Origin: Rubricoccus marinus
Lineage (GTDB): Bacteria; Bacteroidota; Rhodothermia; Rhodothermales; Rubricoccaceae
Length of the DNA: 64,000 nucleotides
Direction of reading: 5' to 3'
NCBI RefSeq assembly: GCF_002257665.1
Contig: NZ_MQWB01000001.1
Location: 2,277,342-2,341,341, forward strand
A model generated the notes under the pieces. The model was not told the DNA's origin and searched no databases. It was given only the letters and a program-made list of their open reading frames with translations. A program made the translations under genes and the position numbers. Below are positions 10,758 to 19,235 of this stretch, piece after piece. The first letter of the stretch is position 1; the number at the start of each line of letters is the position of its first letter.

Positions 10758-12695
10758 ATGCGCACACCGCTACTCCTCGCCTTCCTCTTTCTCCTCGGGG
10801 CGCTCCCAGCTTCGGCGCAGATCCAGGGTATCGGCTACCGGCTGACGCCGTCGGCCAACTACGTCCTCTTCGACGACGACGCGGCTCTCTCTGACGGCCT
10901 GCTCTATGGCGGCGGCGTTGGCTTCTCCTTCGGGGAGTTTATCGAGTTGGGCGGCAGCGTTCAGTTCGGGTCGTTCGAGACGGACTTCGAAGGGCTCTCC
11001 GGCTTCGACGCGCCAGCGGTCACGTTCGCGGGACTGGCCCCTCGCGATGTAGACGTGCAGCGGTACGGCGGCGCGCTCAAGCTCAACCTGCTCAGCACGG
11101 CCGTGGTGCCGTACCTCACCGCGGGGACCGGCATCGTGCGGCTTAACCCGGAGGGCCTCAATGCCACGCGGAGCATCTACCTCATCGGCGGAGCGGGTGT
11201 GCAGTTCACCGCCTTTGACCGCTTCGCGCTGTCCATCGCGGCCGAGGACTTCGCGTACCGGTATAACCCCGGCGCCACGTTTTTTACGCCAGAGGACCTG
11301 ACCGCCTCTGGCGTCAGCCTGGGCGATTTCGAGCAGACAACGGTTCACAACCTGGGGGTGCGGGCGGCGCTCAACCTGTACCTCGGCGGACGCCGGCCGG
11401 GGGAGCTGACGGACCTGGATCGGGAGTTCCAGCGGCAGTTCTCCGGCGGGCTCTCCGGCCTCAGCCTCGTCGTGGAGCCGTTCGCGGCGCACGCGCAGTT
11501 CGACGACGCGCTCTCCTTGCGCGACCAGACCTTTATCGGCGCCGAGGCGGGCTTCGACTTCGGCCCGCTCGTGGGCGTCCGCGGCTTCTACGCCAGAGGC
11601 ACGGGCGACACGAACCCGACGGACATCGAGAACGTCCAGATGATCGGCGGCAACCTTCGCTTGCGCCTGAGCGAAGGGCGCGGCTTGGTCCCGTTCCTGT
11701 CCGTCGGCGGCGGCTACCTCGACGTGCTGGACGGCTACACGACCGATGAGAGCGCCGAGGTGGAAAACGTCAACGCGCAGGACAGCCCGTTTGCGTCGGC
11801 CGGGCTGGGTATCGGCTTTCTCGTCTCCCCGCGCCTCCGTGCGATCGGCGAGGTGCGCGGGTTGCTGATGAGCACGCAGGACGAAGCCGACCTCAGCCAG
11901 CCCGAAGATGTCTACTTCAGCCCGATGTACCGCGTGGGACTGGCCGTCGGCCTGGGTGGCAAAGCCGGACGCCGGACCGAAGTCGTGCGCCAGTCGGAGC
12001 TAGATGACGAGCGCGCGATGATGATGACGGAGCGGATGCAGCTAGAAGCCGCGCGCGACTCGCTCCGCGCCGAGATCCTCTCTCTCGAGGCCCGTCGCAA
12101 CGTGGAAGTGGCCGCTAGCGCCGCTGAGCGCGAAGCACTCCGCCAGCAGATCGCTGACGCGCGGGCCTCTGGCGACGCGTCCCGGATCGCACAGCTGGAG
12201 CGGAAGATGGCAGAGATGCAACGCGACACGACGGTCGTGGAGCGCCAGACCATCAACGGCGAGACCTCGGTCGTGGACTTTGTCGTCGAGGAAGAGGACG
12301 TCATCATCGAGCGCGAGGTCGAAGCCGAGCACATGGTCACGATCCCTCTCCCGCGAGAAGGCGAGCTCTACGTGCGCTACGGCCCTCCTGGCGGCGTCAC
12401 GATCGAGTCCAGCGAGGCGCTCGCGCCGAGCGAGGCCGACCTCCGGGCAGCGGTCCGGGAAGCCCTCGCCGAAGTGCTGGCCTCGCGCGACCCTCTGGCG
12501 CCGGTCCTGACCGAGACCGAGCTGGCCGAGATCGAGAACCGCCTGGTCACTCGCGTTGCCGCTCGCACGGCGCAGCGGATGACGCCAGAGGCCTCTGGCG
12601 CCGTCACCATGGCCGACCTGGAAGAGATGGAGCAGCGCCTCCAGGCCCGTTTCCTCGACGCGCTCCGCCAGGCGCTTGACGAGCGGGACAACTGA
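10758..12695 (+). CDS. Outer-membrane beta-barrel protein with two barrel-like repeats and a coiled-coil tail
   Basis: From the ATG at 10758 it is 645 residues with a classic signal peptide (residues 1-21, ending PASAQ). Residues about 22-215 look like an outer-membrane beta-barrel of alternating Gly/aromatic strands. A second barrel-like segment follows (about 235-410). After that come an Arg/Glu-rich coiled coil (about 420-500), an acidic stretch and a helical C-terminus with motif-derived tripeptides. Its stop codon overlaps the start of an OmpA-type gene (TGATG). The pair probably forms one unit linking the outer membrane to peptidoglycan. The exact family is not recognised. The upstream in-frame extension to 10554 lacks a signal peptide and is rejected. 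Confidence 0.75.
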   Translation: MRTPLLLAFLFLLGALPASAQIQGIGYRLTPSANYVLFDDDAALSDGLLYGGGVGFSFGEFIELGGSVQFGSFETDFEGLSGFDAPAVTFAGLAPRDVDVQRYGGALKLNLLSTAVVPYLTAGTGIVRLNPEGLNATRSIYLIGGAGVQFTAFDRFALSIAAEDFAYRYNPGATFFTPEDLTASGVSLGDFEQTTVHNLGVRAALNLYLGGRRPGELTDLDREFQRQFSGGLSGLSLVVEPFAAHAQFDDALSLRDQTFIGAEAGFDFGPLVGVRGFYARGTGDTNPTDIENVQMIGGNLRLRLSEGRGLVPFLSVGGGYLDVLDGYTTDESAEVENVNAQDSPFASAGLGIGFLVSPRLRAIGEVRGLLMSTQDEADLSQPEDVYFSPMYRVGLAVGLGGKAGRRTEVVRQSELDDERAMMMTERMQLEAARDSLRAEILSLEARRNVEVAASAAEREALRQQIADARASGDASRIAQLERKMAEMQRDTTVVERQTINGETSVVDFVVEEEDVIIEREVEAEHMVTIPLPREGELYVRYGPPGGVTIESSEALAPSEADLRAAVREALAEVLASRDPLAPVLTETELAEIENRLVTRVAARTAQRMTPEASGAVTMADLEEMEQRLQARFLDALRQALDERDN

Positions 12696-13756
12696 TGCGC
12701 GCCCTTCTCCTCGCCGGACTCCTCACCGCCTCGCCTCTGGCGTCGGCGCAGGCCGTCCGGTCTCCGGCCGCGCCGGATTCAACGAGCGCGCCAGAGGCCC
12801 GCGGCGCCGCCTCACCCGACACGCTCGTCGCGCCAGAGGCCATGCCGCAGCGGTCGGCGCGGTTCGCGTTCCCCACCGAGGGCGGCGTGTTCTACTACCG
12901 CGCGGGCTCCGGGACCGGCGTCCGCCGCCGGAGCGCGTCGGGCGCCCCTGCAGAAGTGCAGCCGGATTCAGCCCCTGCAGCGTTCCCCCCTTCTCCTCTG
13001 GCGACCGCTCCCGGTACCCCATCTCCGGCGACCGCGCCAGAGACCTCGCGCGTGACCGGTCAGACCGCGACGTTGGACCGGACCGTCGCCTCTGGCGTCA
13101 CGCAGCGCGATCTGGACCGGCTGGAAAACCGCCTGCTGGACGCGCTCGACCGGCGCCTCTCGGCGCTTGCACGCGACCGTGAGGTCGTGCAGCGCCCTGG
13201 AAGCGTGGCGGCGCCCACCGACGCGCCACCGCGCGGCGAGGCGACGGTTCTCGTGCCCGTTCCGGTTCCGGCCCCGCAGCGGCCCATCGAGTCACTGCCA
13301 GAGCGCCCCCGCGACCGCACGCCAGAGGCCACTCCCCCGCTTCAGGCGCCCATCGCGACGGTGGAAGAGATCGAGCGCGACATTTTGGACACGGGGCTGT
13401 TCCGCACCACGTTCGTCAACTTCGAGTTCGCGAAGGCGGCGCTTCTCCCCTTCTCCGAGCAGACGCTGGACGCGCTTACGACGGTCCTCTTGCGCTACCC
13501 CGCGCTCCGCATCGAGATCGGCGGCCACACGGACAACGTCGGCTCTGACGAGACGAACGACGCGCTCTCGCAGCGCCGCGCCGAGTCCGTCGCCGCGTAC
13601 CTCGCCGCTCAGGGCGTCGCGCACCAGAGGCTGACCGCAGTCGGCTACGGCGAGAACCGGCCTGTGGCCTCCAACGAAAACGAGACCGGCCGCGCGCTCA
13701 ACCGCCGCGTCGAGTTCCGCGTGCTTAACCCCGAGGACGCCCAGCGCATCCGCTAA
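12695..13756 (+). CDS. OmpA-family outer-membrane protein with peptidoglycan-binding domain
   Basis: This 353-residue exported protein starts at an ATG overlapping the previous stop (TGATG). It has a signal peptide (about 1-19), a long Pro/Ala/Ser-rich linker region and, from about residue 235, a standard OmpA C-terminal domain. That domain contains FEFAKAALLPFSEQTLD, GGHTDNVGSDETN and LSQRRAESVAAYL, the pattern that binds diaminopimelate in peptidoglycan. The linker holds at least six copies of the genome motif, giving PEA, ASG and PLA tripeptides. The motif has clearly accumulated where the protein tolerates it. Likely role: envelope anchoring together with the upstream barrel protein. Confidence 0.88.
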   Translation: MRALLLAGLLTASPLASAQAVRSPAAPDSTSAPEARGAASPDTLVAPEAMPQRSARFAFPTEGGVFYYRAGSGTGVRRRSASGAPAEVQPDSAPAAFPPSPLATAPGTPSPATAPETSRVTGQTATLDRTVASGVTQRDLDRLENRLLDALDRRLSALARDREVVQRPGSVAAPTDAPPRGEATVLVPVPVPAPQRPIESLPERPRDRTPEATPPLQAPIATVEEIERDILDTGLFRTTFVNFEFAKAALLPFSEQTLDALTTVLLRYPALRIEIGGHTDNVGSDETNDALSQRRAESVAAYLAAQGVAHQRLTAVGYGENRPVASNENETGRALNRRVEFRVLNPEDAQRIR

Positions 13757-13774
13757 GCCTCTGGCGCCAGAGGC
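13757..13774. repeat. Palindromic motif pair immediately after the OmpA-family stop
   Basis: GCCTCTGGCGCCAGAGGC begins at the first base after the TAA stop. It could fold into a hairpin and act as a terminator between convergent genes, though no T-run follows. Confidence 0.85.
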
Positions 13775-13824
13775 CAAACGGCCTCGGCGCCGACGCTTAG
13801 ACCGCCTCACGAAACCCCACTGGT

Positions 13825-13910
13825 GTCATCGCGAGGAACACAGTGACGCGGCGATCTCGTCACCAAACGCTCGGCGTGTCAAGGTTGCTTCGCTTGCGCT
13901 TGCAATGACA
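13825..13910. repeat. Dispersed-type imperfect inverted repeat (REP/MITE-like)
   Basis: The segment begins GTCATCGCGAGGA and ends CTTGCAATGACA, so its ends are near inverted repeats, with internal complementary parts (GCGATCTCG near the left; TTGCTTCGCTTGCGC near the right). It closely resembles the GTCATTGCGAG...CGCAATGAC palindromic repeats that I recall from intergenic regions of many unrelated bacteria. It contains no genome motif and is the only copy in the window. Confidence 0.6.
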
Positions 13911-13930
13911 GCCAGTTTTGTTAGAACGTC

Positions 13931-15268
13931 TCAGCGCACTAGCCGCTGGAAGCGCCCGACGAGCAAAACCGCCGCCGCGGCCAGCCCCGCCGTGAGGCCC
14001 CACCACAGGCCTCTGGCGCCCCAGTCCAGACCAAAGGCGAGCCCGGCACCGACGCCCAGCCCGACGCCCCAGTAGGCAACGGCGCCGATGATGGCTGGGA
14101 CCGTCGTGTCCTTTAGGCCGCGCAGCGCGCCAGCGGCCGTGGCCTGGATACCGTCCACGAGTTGGAAAACCGCCGCGATGCCCAGCAGTGCCGTCGCGAG
14201 GGCGGCTAGTTCTGCCTCTGGCGCCGCGCCTGCGTAGAGGAACACGACCCAGTCCGGGCGGAGCCACAGGAATGTGGCCGCGCACGCCATAAACGCGCCC
14301 CCCAGCGCGATGGCGACGAATCCCGCTCGCCTCGCGCCCGCGTCATTCCCCGCGCCGGCGAGTTGCCCCACGCGCACGGTGGCCGCCATGCCGATGCCGA
14401 GAGGCACCATGAACGTAAAGGAGGCCGCGTTGAGCGCGATCTGGTGCGCCGCCAGAGGCGTCTCCCCCAGCCAGCCGACGAGCAGCGTCGCGGCCGAGAA
14501 CAGGCCGGCTTCGAGCCCGAACGTGACGCCGATGGGCGCGCCGAGCTTGACGAGCGTGCCGAGCATCACGGGATCGGGGGAGCGCAGGCCGGTAAGGACG
14601 CCAAAGCGCCGGAGCGCCGGGCTTACACGGATGCCGATCGCGAGGCTGGCGGCCATCGCGGTAAACACCAGCGCCGAGCTCCACCCCGTGCCTTCCAGGC
14701 CCAGGGCTGGAAGCCCCCACTTCCCGTACATGAGCGCGTTGTTAGCGACCACGTTGACCGCCACGCCGACAATCGTCGCCAGGAGCACCGGCCGAGCCCG
14801 GCCTGTTCCCTCGTAGAAGCCGCGGAACGCTGAGAACATGAGGTTGGGCACGATGCCCCACCGGATCGCGCGGAGGTACGCCGCGGCAAGCGCCGCCGTA
14901 TCCGGGTCCTGCCCCAGCGCCAGAAGCCCCTCCTCAGACCAGCCGAGCGCGACGAACAGCGGCACGCCCAGGATCACGGAAAGCCAGAGCCCTTGGCGCG
15001 TGGCGCGCGCCGCGAGGTCATCGTCGCCCGCGCCCACGGCCTGCGCGACGGTCGGGTTGACGGCCAGGATCACGCCGACGCAGATCAGCGAGAGCGTGAA
15101 AAACGCCGTCGATCCCAAGACGGCCGCCGCCAGCGCGCTTGTCCCCAACCGCCCCACCATCACCACGTCCACAAACGACATCGACATCTGCGCCAGTTGC
15201 GCGCCGACGAGCGGCGCCGCCAAACGGAGCGTGGCCGCGACCTCGCGACGAACAGGAACGGACAGCAT
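13931..15268 (-). CDS. MATE-family multidrug/Na+ efflux transporter
   Basis: This 445-residue protein has about twelve transmembrane helices in two similar halves, as in the NorM/DinF-type MATE exporters. These proteins expel cationic drugs or metabolites in exchange for Na+ or H+. The N-terminal half has the typical APLVGAQLAQMSMSFVDVVMVG start and a VNPTVAQAVGAGD loop. The second half repeats the pattern around TFGLEAGLFSAATLLVG. It is monocistronic between a plus-strand OmpA gene and a divergent glycosyltransferase gene. The substrate cannot be told from sequence. Confidence 0.9.
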   Translation of the reverse strand: MLSVPVRREVAATLRLAAPLVGAQLAQMSMSFVDVVMVGRLGTSALAAAVLGSTAFFTLSLICVGVILAVNPTVAQAVGAGDDDLAARATRQGLWLSVILGVPLFVALGWSEEGLLALGQDPDTAALAAAYLRAIRWGIVPNLMFSAFRGFYEGTGRARPVLLATIVGVAVNVVANNALMYGKWGLPALGLEGTGWSSALVFTAMAASLAIGIRVSPALRRFGVLTGLRSPDPVMLGTLVKLGAPIGVTFGLEAGLFSAATLLVGWLGETPLAAHQIALNAASFTFMVPLGIGMAATVRVGQLAGAGNDAGARRAGFVAIALGGAFMACAATFLWLRPDWVVFLYAGAAPEAELAALATALLGIAAVFQLVDGIQATAAGALRGLKDTTVPAIIGAVAYWGVGLGVGAGLAFGLDWGARGLWWGLTAGLAAAAVLLVGRFQRLVR

Positions 15269-15287
15269 GGGCCTCTGGCGGGGGCGC

Positions 15288-15295
15288 TGAAGCTA
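15288..15295 (-). promoter_or_regulatory. Candidate -7 box for the MATE gene
   Basis: TAGCTTCA on the minus strand, about 20 bases before the MATE start codon; it fits the TAnnTTC/G pattern seen before other genes. Confidence 0.3.
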
Positions 15296-15366
15296 CCCTC
15301 GCGGCCGAGCCCTCCGGCCCTCTTCGCGCCTTTATCGGCGTTTCCAACGCCCCGCTCCAAACGCGA

Positions 15367-15386
15367 GGCCTCTGGCGCCAGAGGCC
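15367..15386. repeat. 20-bp palindromic motif pair in divergent gap
   Basis: GGCCTCTGGCGCCAGAGGCC lies between the divergent MATE and glycosyltransferase genes, where a terminator is not expected. The pair is therefore not limited to gene ends. Confidence 0.9.
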
Positions 15387-15429
15387 CCACGGGTCCCACG
15401 CGCGATTCCGCCTCCAGCGCCCGCAGCCG

Positions 15430-15438
15430 TATACTTCG
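15430..15438 (+). promoter_or_regulatory. Candidate promoter box just before the glycosyltransferase start
   Basis: TATACTTCG ends four bases before the ATG at 15443. It is an imperfect match to TAnnTTCG (one or three spacer bases). If real, the transcript would be essentially leaderless. Confidence 0.25.
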
Positions 15439-15442
15439 CCCG

Positions 15443-17545
15443 ATGCGCGTCGCCCTCTCTCCCACTCCCGCCACCGAGGTCGCTCCCGTTGACGTGTCCG
15501 TCGTCATCGTGACGTACAACGTGCGGGAGTTCTTGGAACAGGCGCTCGAATCCGTGCAGCGCGCCAGCGGAGGCCTCTCCGTCGAGACGTGGGTGGTGGA
15601 CAACGATTCGGCGGACGGCTCCGTCGAGATGGTCCGCTCGCGGTTTCCCGACGTGCACGTGATCGCGAACGAGGAGAACGTCGGCTTCGCGACCGCCAAC
15701 AACCAGGCGCTTCGGCGCGCCAGAGGCCGCTACGCGCTCGTCCTCAACCCGGACACGCTCCTTCAGGAGGACACGCTGCGCGAGTTGGTCGGCTTTATGG
15801 ACGCGCACCCGGACACGGGCGCCGCCGGCTGCCGCATCCTCAACCCGGACGGGACGTTCGCGCCCGAAAGTCGCCGCGCCTTCCCGACGCCCGCCGTCGC
15901 GTTTTTCCGCCTGACCGGCCTGAGCCGCCTGTTCCCCAACAGCCCGACCTTCGGCCGCTACAACCTGACTTACCTCCCGCAAGACGAAGTCTGCGAGGTC
16001 GACGCGCTCAGCGGCTCGTGCATGATGGTCCGCCGAGACGCCATCCTGGACCGCGAGGGCGCCGCGCCAGAGGCCTCTGGCGACGGAGCGCCAGCCGACG
16101 CCGCGGCACACGCGGCGGGTCTCTTCGACGAGGCCTTCTTCATGTACGGCGAGGACCTGGACTGGTGCTACCGCATCCAGCAGGCGGGCTGGAAGATCCG
16201 GTACACGCCCGCCACGCAGATCGTCCACTACAAGGGCGAGAGCACCAAAAAGGGAGACCTCCGTTACGTGCGCCTGTTCTATGGCGCGATGCTCCGCTTT
16301 GTCGAGAAGCACCTCACGGGAGGCGGGCAGAGCGCACTGGGGCGGGCGGGCTCCTGGCTTCTGGCGCTCGGCCTCCGGCTCGGGATTCTGGGGCGCGCCG
16401 CCGTGGCCGCGCTGTCTCGGCTCGGTAGCGCCCTCGCGCCGCCCGCGGCAGACGCCGGACTGGGCTGGATCGCCCTCGCGATTGCGGCCCTGTTGTGGTC
16501 GCTCCCCCGCGGCTTCGCGTTCGACGCCGACTTCTACGCCGTCGTCCTTCCGCTGTACGCTCTCGCGCTCGTGCTCGGCGTCGGTGGGGCGGGCGGCTAC
16601 GGACGGCGCAAGCGGCGCATCCGCCCCGTCCTGATCGGCGCCGGCGTCGGCTTTCTCGCCGTCGCGACGGTCTCGTTTCTCGTCCCCCTCGTGGCGTTCT
16701 CACGCGCGACGGTCCTGACGGGCTTCGCGCTTGGAATGGTCTTCCTCATCGCGAAACGGCTGCTTTCCCGGCGCGGCGTGACCGGCCCGCGGCGCGCGCT
16801 CGTCGTCGGCTCCAGCGCCGAGGCCGACCGCCTCCGCCGCCTCGCCCAGGGTCGCCTCCACCTCGACATCGTCGGCTACGTGGGCGACCGCGACGACGCC
16901 TCTGGCGCCAGAGGCCCGGAGCCCGGCGAAAGCGTTCCACACGCCGGACCCGCGCGCCAGCTCCGCGACCTGGTGCGTCTCTACGATGCCAGCGAGGTCG
17001 TCTTTGCCGCCGACGCGCTCACCAACACGGCGATCCTCTCCGGGATGCGCGCGCTCGGTGATCTCCCCGTCGAGCTCAAGATCCTCGCGCAGCACCGCGA
17101 CCGGATCATCGGCAAGGCGAGCGTGGAGGATCTCTCAGCGCCGCTCGTAAGCGCCGAGCGCGCTGTGGCGCCGCTCCGCTCGCCTCTGGCGCGCCGCGCC
17201 TTCGAGGTGCCCGTCGCGCTCGTCGGCATCGCGGTGCACCCGCTGCTCAAGCCTCTGGCGCGCCGCGCGCCCGCGTCGAGCCTGCGCCGCCGCCTCGCCC
17301 ACTTTACCGCCCGGATGCCCAGCGTCCTCTCCGGCCGCCGTGCCCTCGTCGGGTACGATCCCGCGGGCACACATCCGCCAGAGGCCTGGGGCCTCCGCCC
17401 CGGCGTCGTCTCCATCTTGGACACGCTGGACACTCCACCCACCACGATCGTCGAAGCTCATCGCGCCTACTGGGGCTACGCCCGCAACCAGTCGCTGGCG
17501 CTGGACCTCGACGTTCTTCTGAAAGCGCTCGCGCGCACGTCGTAA
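15443..17545 (+). CDS. GT2 glycosyltransferase fused to a degenerate polyprenyl glycosylphosphotransferase-like region
   Basis: This 700-residue protein joins two surface-polysaccharide modules. Residues about 17-290 are a GT2 glycosyltransferase of the rhamnosyltransferase/WbbL type: VSVVIVTYN, DNDSADGS, NEENVGFATANNQA, LVLNPDT and FFMYGEDLDWCYR. Then come hydrophobic helices (about 340-440) and a nucleotide-fold domain (RRALVVGSSAEADRL, about 450-560) as in WbaP/WcaJ-type initiators. A C-terminal region (about 570-700) keeps the family's final signature (VLSGRRALVGYDP, WGLRPGV, Y..NQSLALDLDVLLK). The usual KRxFD start is RRAFE, and the catalytic acidic stretch before the SLDELPQ region appears to be lost. 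The first half is probably active; the second may be structural. Start chosen at the ATG directly before the conserved fold. Confidence 0.85.
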   Translation: MRVALSPTPATEVAPVDVSVVIVTYNVREFLEQALESVQRASGGLSVETWVVDNDSADGSVEMVRSRFPDVHVIANEENVGFATANNQALRRARGRYALVLNPDTLLQEDTLRELVGFMDAHPDTGAAGCRILNPDGTFAPESRRAFPTPAVAFFRLTGLSRLFPNSPTFGRYNLTYLPQDEVCEVDALSGSCMMVRRDAILDREGAAPEASGDGAPADAAAHAAGLFDEAFFMYGEDLDWCYRIQQAGWKIRYTPATQIVHYKGESTKKGDLRYVRLFYGAMLRFVEKHLTGGGQSALGRAGSWLLALGLRLGILGRAAVAALSRLGSALAPPAADAGLGWIALAIAALLWSLPRGFAFDADFYAVVLPLYALALVLGVGGAGGYGRRKRRIRPVLIGAGVGFLAVATVSFLVPLVAFSRATVLTGFALGMVFLIAKRLLSRRGVTGPRRALVVGSSAEADRLRRLAQGRLHLDIVGYVGDRDDASGARGPEPGESVPHAGPARQLRDLVRLYDASEVVFAADALTNTAILSGMRALGDLPVELKILAQHRDRIIGKASVEDLSAPLVSAERAVAPLRSPLARRAFEVPVALVGIAVHPLLKPLARRAPASSLRRRLAHFTARMPSVLSGRRALVGYDPAGTHPPEAWGLRPGVVSILDTLDTPPTTIVEAHRAYWGYARNQSLALDLDVLLKALARTS

Positions 17546-17578
17546 TTCCGGTGCGTGCTACCCCCGCGCCCTTCTCTT

Positions 17579-18565
17579 ATGCACTTGCTCGAGTTCGAGA
17601 AACCCCTGGTCGACCTGGAGACGAAGCTCCGTGAGCTTCGCACGTTCGAGGCCGAAGACGGCACCGTCGATCTCACCGAACAGATCCACGCGCTGGAACG
17701 GCGCGTCGAAACCCTCAAGGCGTCCATCTATCAAAACCTGACCCGGTGGCAGCGGGTGCAGCTCGCGCGCCACCCGGACCGCCCGTACACGCTGGACTAC
17801 ATCGGCGCGCTTACCGAGGGGTTCGTCGAGCTCCACGGCGATCGCCTCTTTGGTGAGGACCGCGCGATGGTAGGCGGCTTCGGCACGTTTATGGGCCGTC
17901 GCTGGGGCTCCCGGGACCAGACGGTGTGCATCGTGGGCCAGCAGAAAGGCCGCGATACCAAGCAGCGCAAAGACCGCCGCTTCGGGATGCCCAACCCTGA
18001 GGGCTACCGCAAAGCGAAGCGCTTGATGGAGATGGCCGCCAAGTTCGGCAAGCCCATCATCACGCTTTTGGACACGCCCGGCGCGTTTCCGGGCCTCGAA
18101 GCCGAGGAGCGCGGACAGGCCGAGGCCATCGCGCGAAACCTCCTCGTGATGGCGCGCCTGCCCGTCCCGGTCGTCGTCGTCGTAATCGGCGAGGGCGCCT
18201 CTGGCGGTGCGCTCGGCATCGGCGTGGGCGATAAGATCCTGATGCTGGAGAACGCGTGGTATTCGGTGATCTCGCCGGAGTCTTGCTCGTCGATCCTCTG
18301 GCGCTCGTGGGACTACAAGGAGGACGCCGCGCGCGCGCTCAAGCTCACCGCGCCGGACCTCATCGAGCACAGCGTGATCGACGAGATCATCCCCGAACCG
18401 CTCGGCGGCGCGCACCGCGACCCCAAAAAGACGTTCGACGCTGTCGGCAAGGCGATCGCTGTGGCGCTGGACACACTGGGAGCCCTCCCCACGGACAAAC
18501 TCCTGGCGGACCGCCTCGCGAAGTTCGACGCGATGGGCTCGTGGACCGAGGGCGAGCCGGCTTAG
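17579..18565 (+). CDS. accA: Acetyl-CoA carboxylase carboxyltransferase subunit alpha
   Basis: This 328-residue subunit transfers the carboxyl group from carboxybiotin to acetyl-CoA, together with AccD, in the first step of fatty-acid synthesis. The N-terminal helices ([18 protein letters not shown]) and the crotonase-fold core are typical: [64 protein letters not shown]. The ATG at 17579 is preferred to an in-frame GTG eight codons upstream because the family starts at this helix. It follows the glycosyltransferase by 33 bases. Confidence 0.96.
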   Translation: MHLLEFEKPLVDLETKLRELRTFEAEDGTVDLTEQIHALERRVETLKASIYQNLTRWQRVQLARHPDRPYTLDYIGALTEGFVELHGDRLFGEDRAMVGGFGTFMGRRWGSRDQTVCIVGQQKGRDTKQRKDRRFGMPNPEGYRKAKRLMEMAAKFGKPIITLLDTPGAFPGLEAEERGQAEAIARNLLVMARLPVPVVVVVIGEGASGGALGIGVGDKILMLENAWYSVISPESCSSILWRSWDYKEDAARALKLTAPDLIEHSVIDEIIPEPLGGAHRDPKKTFDAVGKAIAVALDTLGALPTDKLLADRLAKFDAMGSWTEGEPA

Positions 18566-18602
18566 GGCCTGGTACTGAGTCCCCCAAACGCACGGGATCG
18601 GT

Positions 18603-18684
18603 CTCTGGCGCCAGAGGCCGACCGCGCAGTGTCGCCTGCTCCCCTCGAATCAGAGGTCGCCAAACGCGCCAGAGGCCTCTGGCG
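18603..18684. repeat. Two palindromic motif pairs between accA and the thioesterase gene
   Basis: A left pair (about 18603-18618, TCTCTGGCGCCAGAGG with one damaged arm) and a perfect right pair CGCCAGAGGCCTCTGGCG (18667-18684) lie in the 149-base gap between two plus-strand genes. Either could act as terminator or spacer. Confidence 0.8.
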
Positions 18685-18714
18685 GCATGAAGCAGGCACC
18701 CTCCCCACACTCCC

Positions 18715-19113
18715 ATGACCCACATCTACCGCCACCGCGTCCGCTACCGCGAGTGCGACCCGATGGGCGTGGTCTACCACACGCACGCGCTGGACTGGTT
18801 TGAAGCCGCTCGGACCGAAGCGCTGCGCGAGCGCGGGCTGGCCTACAAGGCGCTGGAGGACAGCGGCATCATCATGCCCGTGGTAGAGGCCACGTTGCGG
18901 TACCACGCAAGCGTCTTTTATGACGAAGTGATCGAGGTCGAGGCCACGTTTGCAGAACGTCCCCGCGTCAAGATCCCGATCGACTACGCCGTCCGGCGCG
19001 AGGGCGAGAGCAAGGTCTTGATCTCAGGCCGCGTCACGCTGTGCTTTGTCGACGTCGCGCGCCACAGGCCCGTTTCCGCTCCAGAGCGCGTGCTCGCCGC
19101 GTTCTCGGTCTGA
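18715..19113 (+). CDS. 4-hydroxybenzoyl-CoA/acyl-CoA thioesterase (YbgC-like hotdog fold)
   Basis: This 132-residue hotdog-fold protein hydrolyses acyl-CoA thioesters. The catalytic segment YRECDPMGVVYHTHALDWFEAAR (about residues 10-32) holds the conserved Asp followed by Gly-Val-Val-Tyr-His. The second half (EVEATFAERPRVKIPIDYAV) completes the strand pattern. The length is normal for YbgC/FadM-like enzymes. It may trim acyl-CoA near fatty-acid synthesis (accA is upstream), but a 149-base gap with repeat palindromes separates them. Confidence 0.9.
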   Translation: MTHIYRHRVRYRECDPMGVVYHTHALDWFEAARTEALRERGLAYKALEDSGIIMPVVEATLRYHASVFYDEVIEVEATFAERPRVKIPIDYAVRREGESKVLISGRVTLCFVDVARHRPVSAPERVLAAFSV

Positions 19114-19205
19114 CGCCTCTGGTGGACGCCTCGCTTGGGTTTCGGCGCCAGCGGCCGATACTCGCCTCTGGCGCCCTCTCCGCACGGCCCGCGGCAGAAG
19201 GCACG

Positions 19206-19213
19206 TAGTTTCT
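19206..19213 (+). promoter_or_regulatory. Candidate -7 box for the EnvC-like gene
   Basis: TAGTTTCT lies 22 bases before the ATG at 19236 and fits the TAnnTTC/G pattern. Confidence 0.3.
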
Positions 19214-19235
19214 CTCTCCACCGGCCGCTCGCCTC

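Noticed and set aside
14993..15442. Upstream extension of the glycosyltransferase by 150 codons
   Set aside because: The extension is antisense to the MATE gene and Arg-rich; the GT2 fold begins right after the ATG at 15443.
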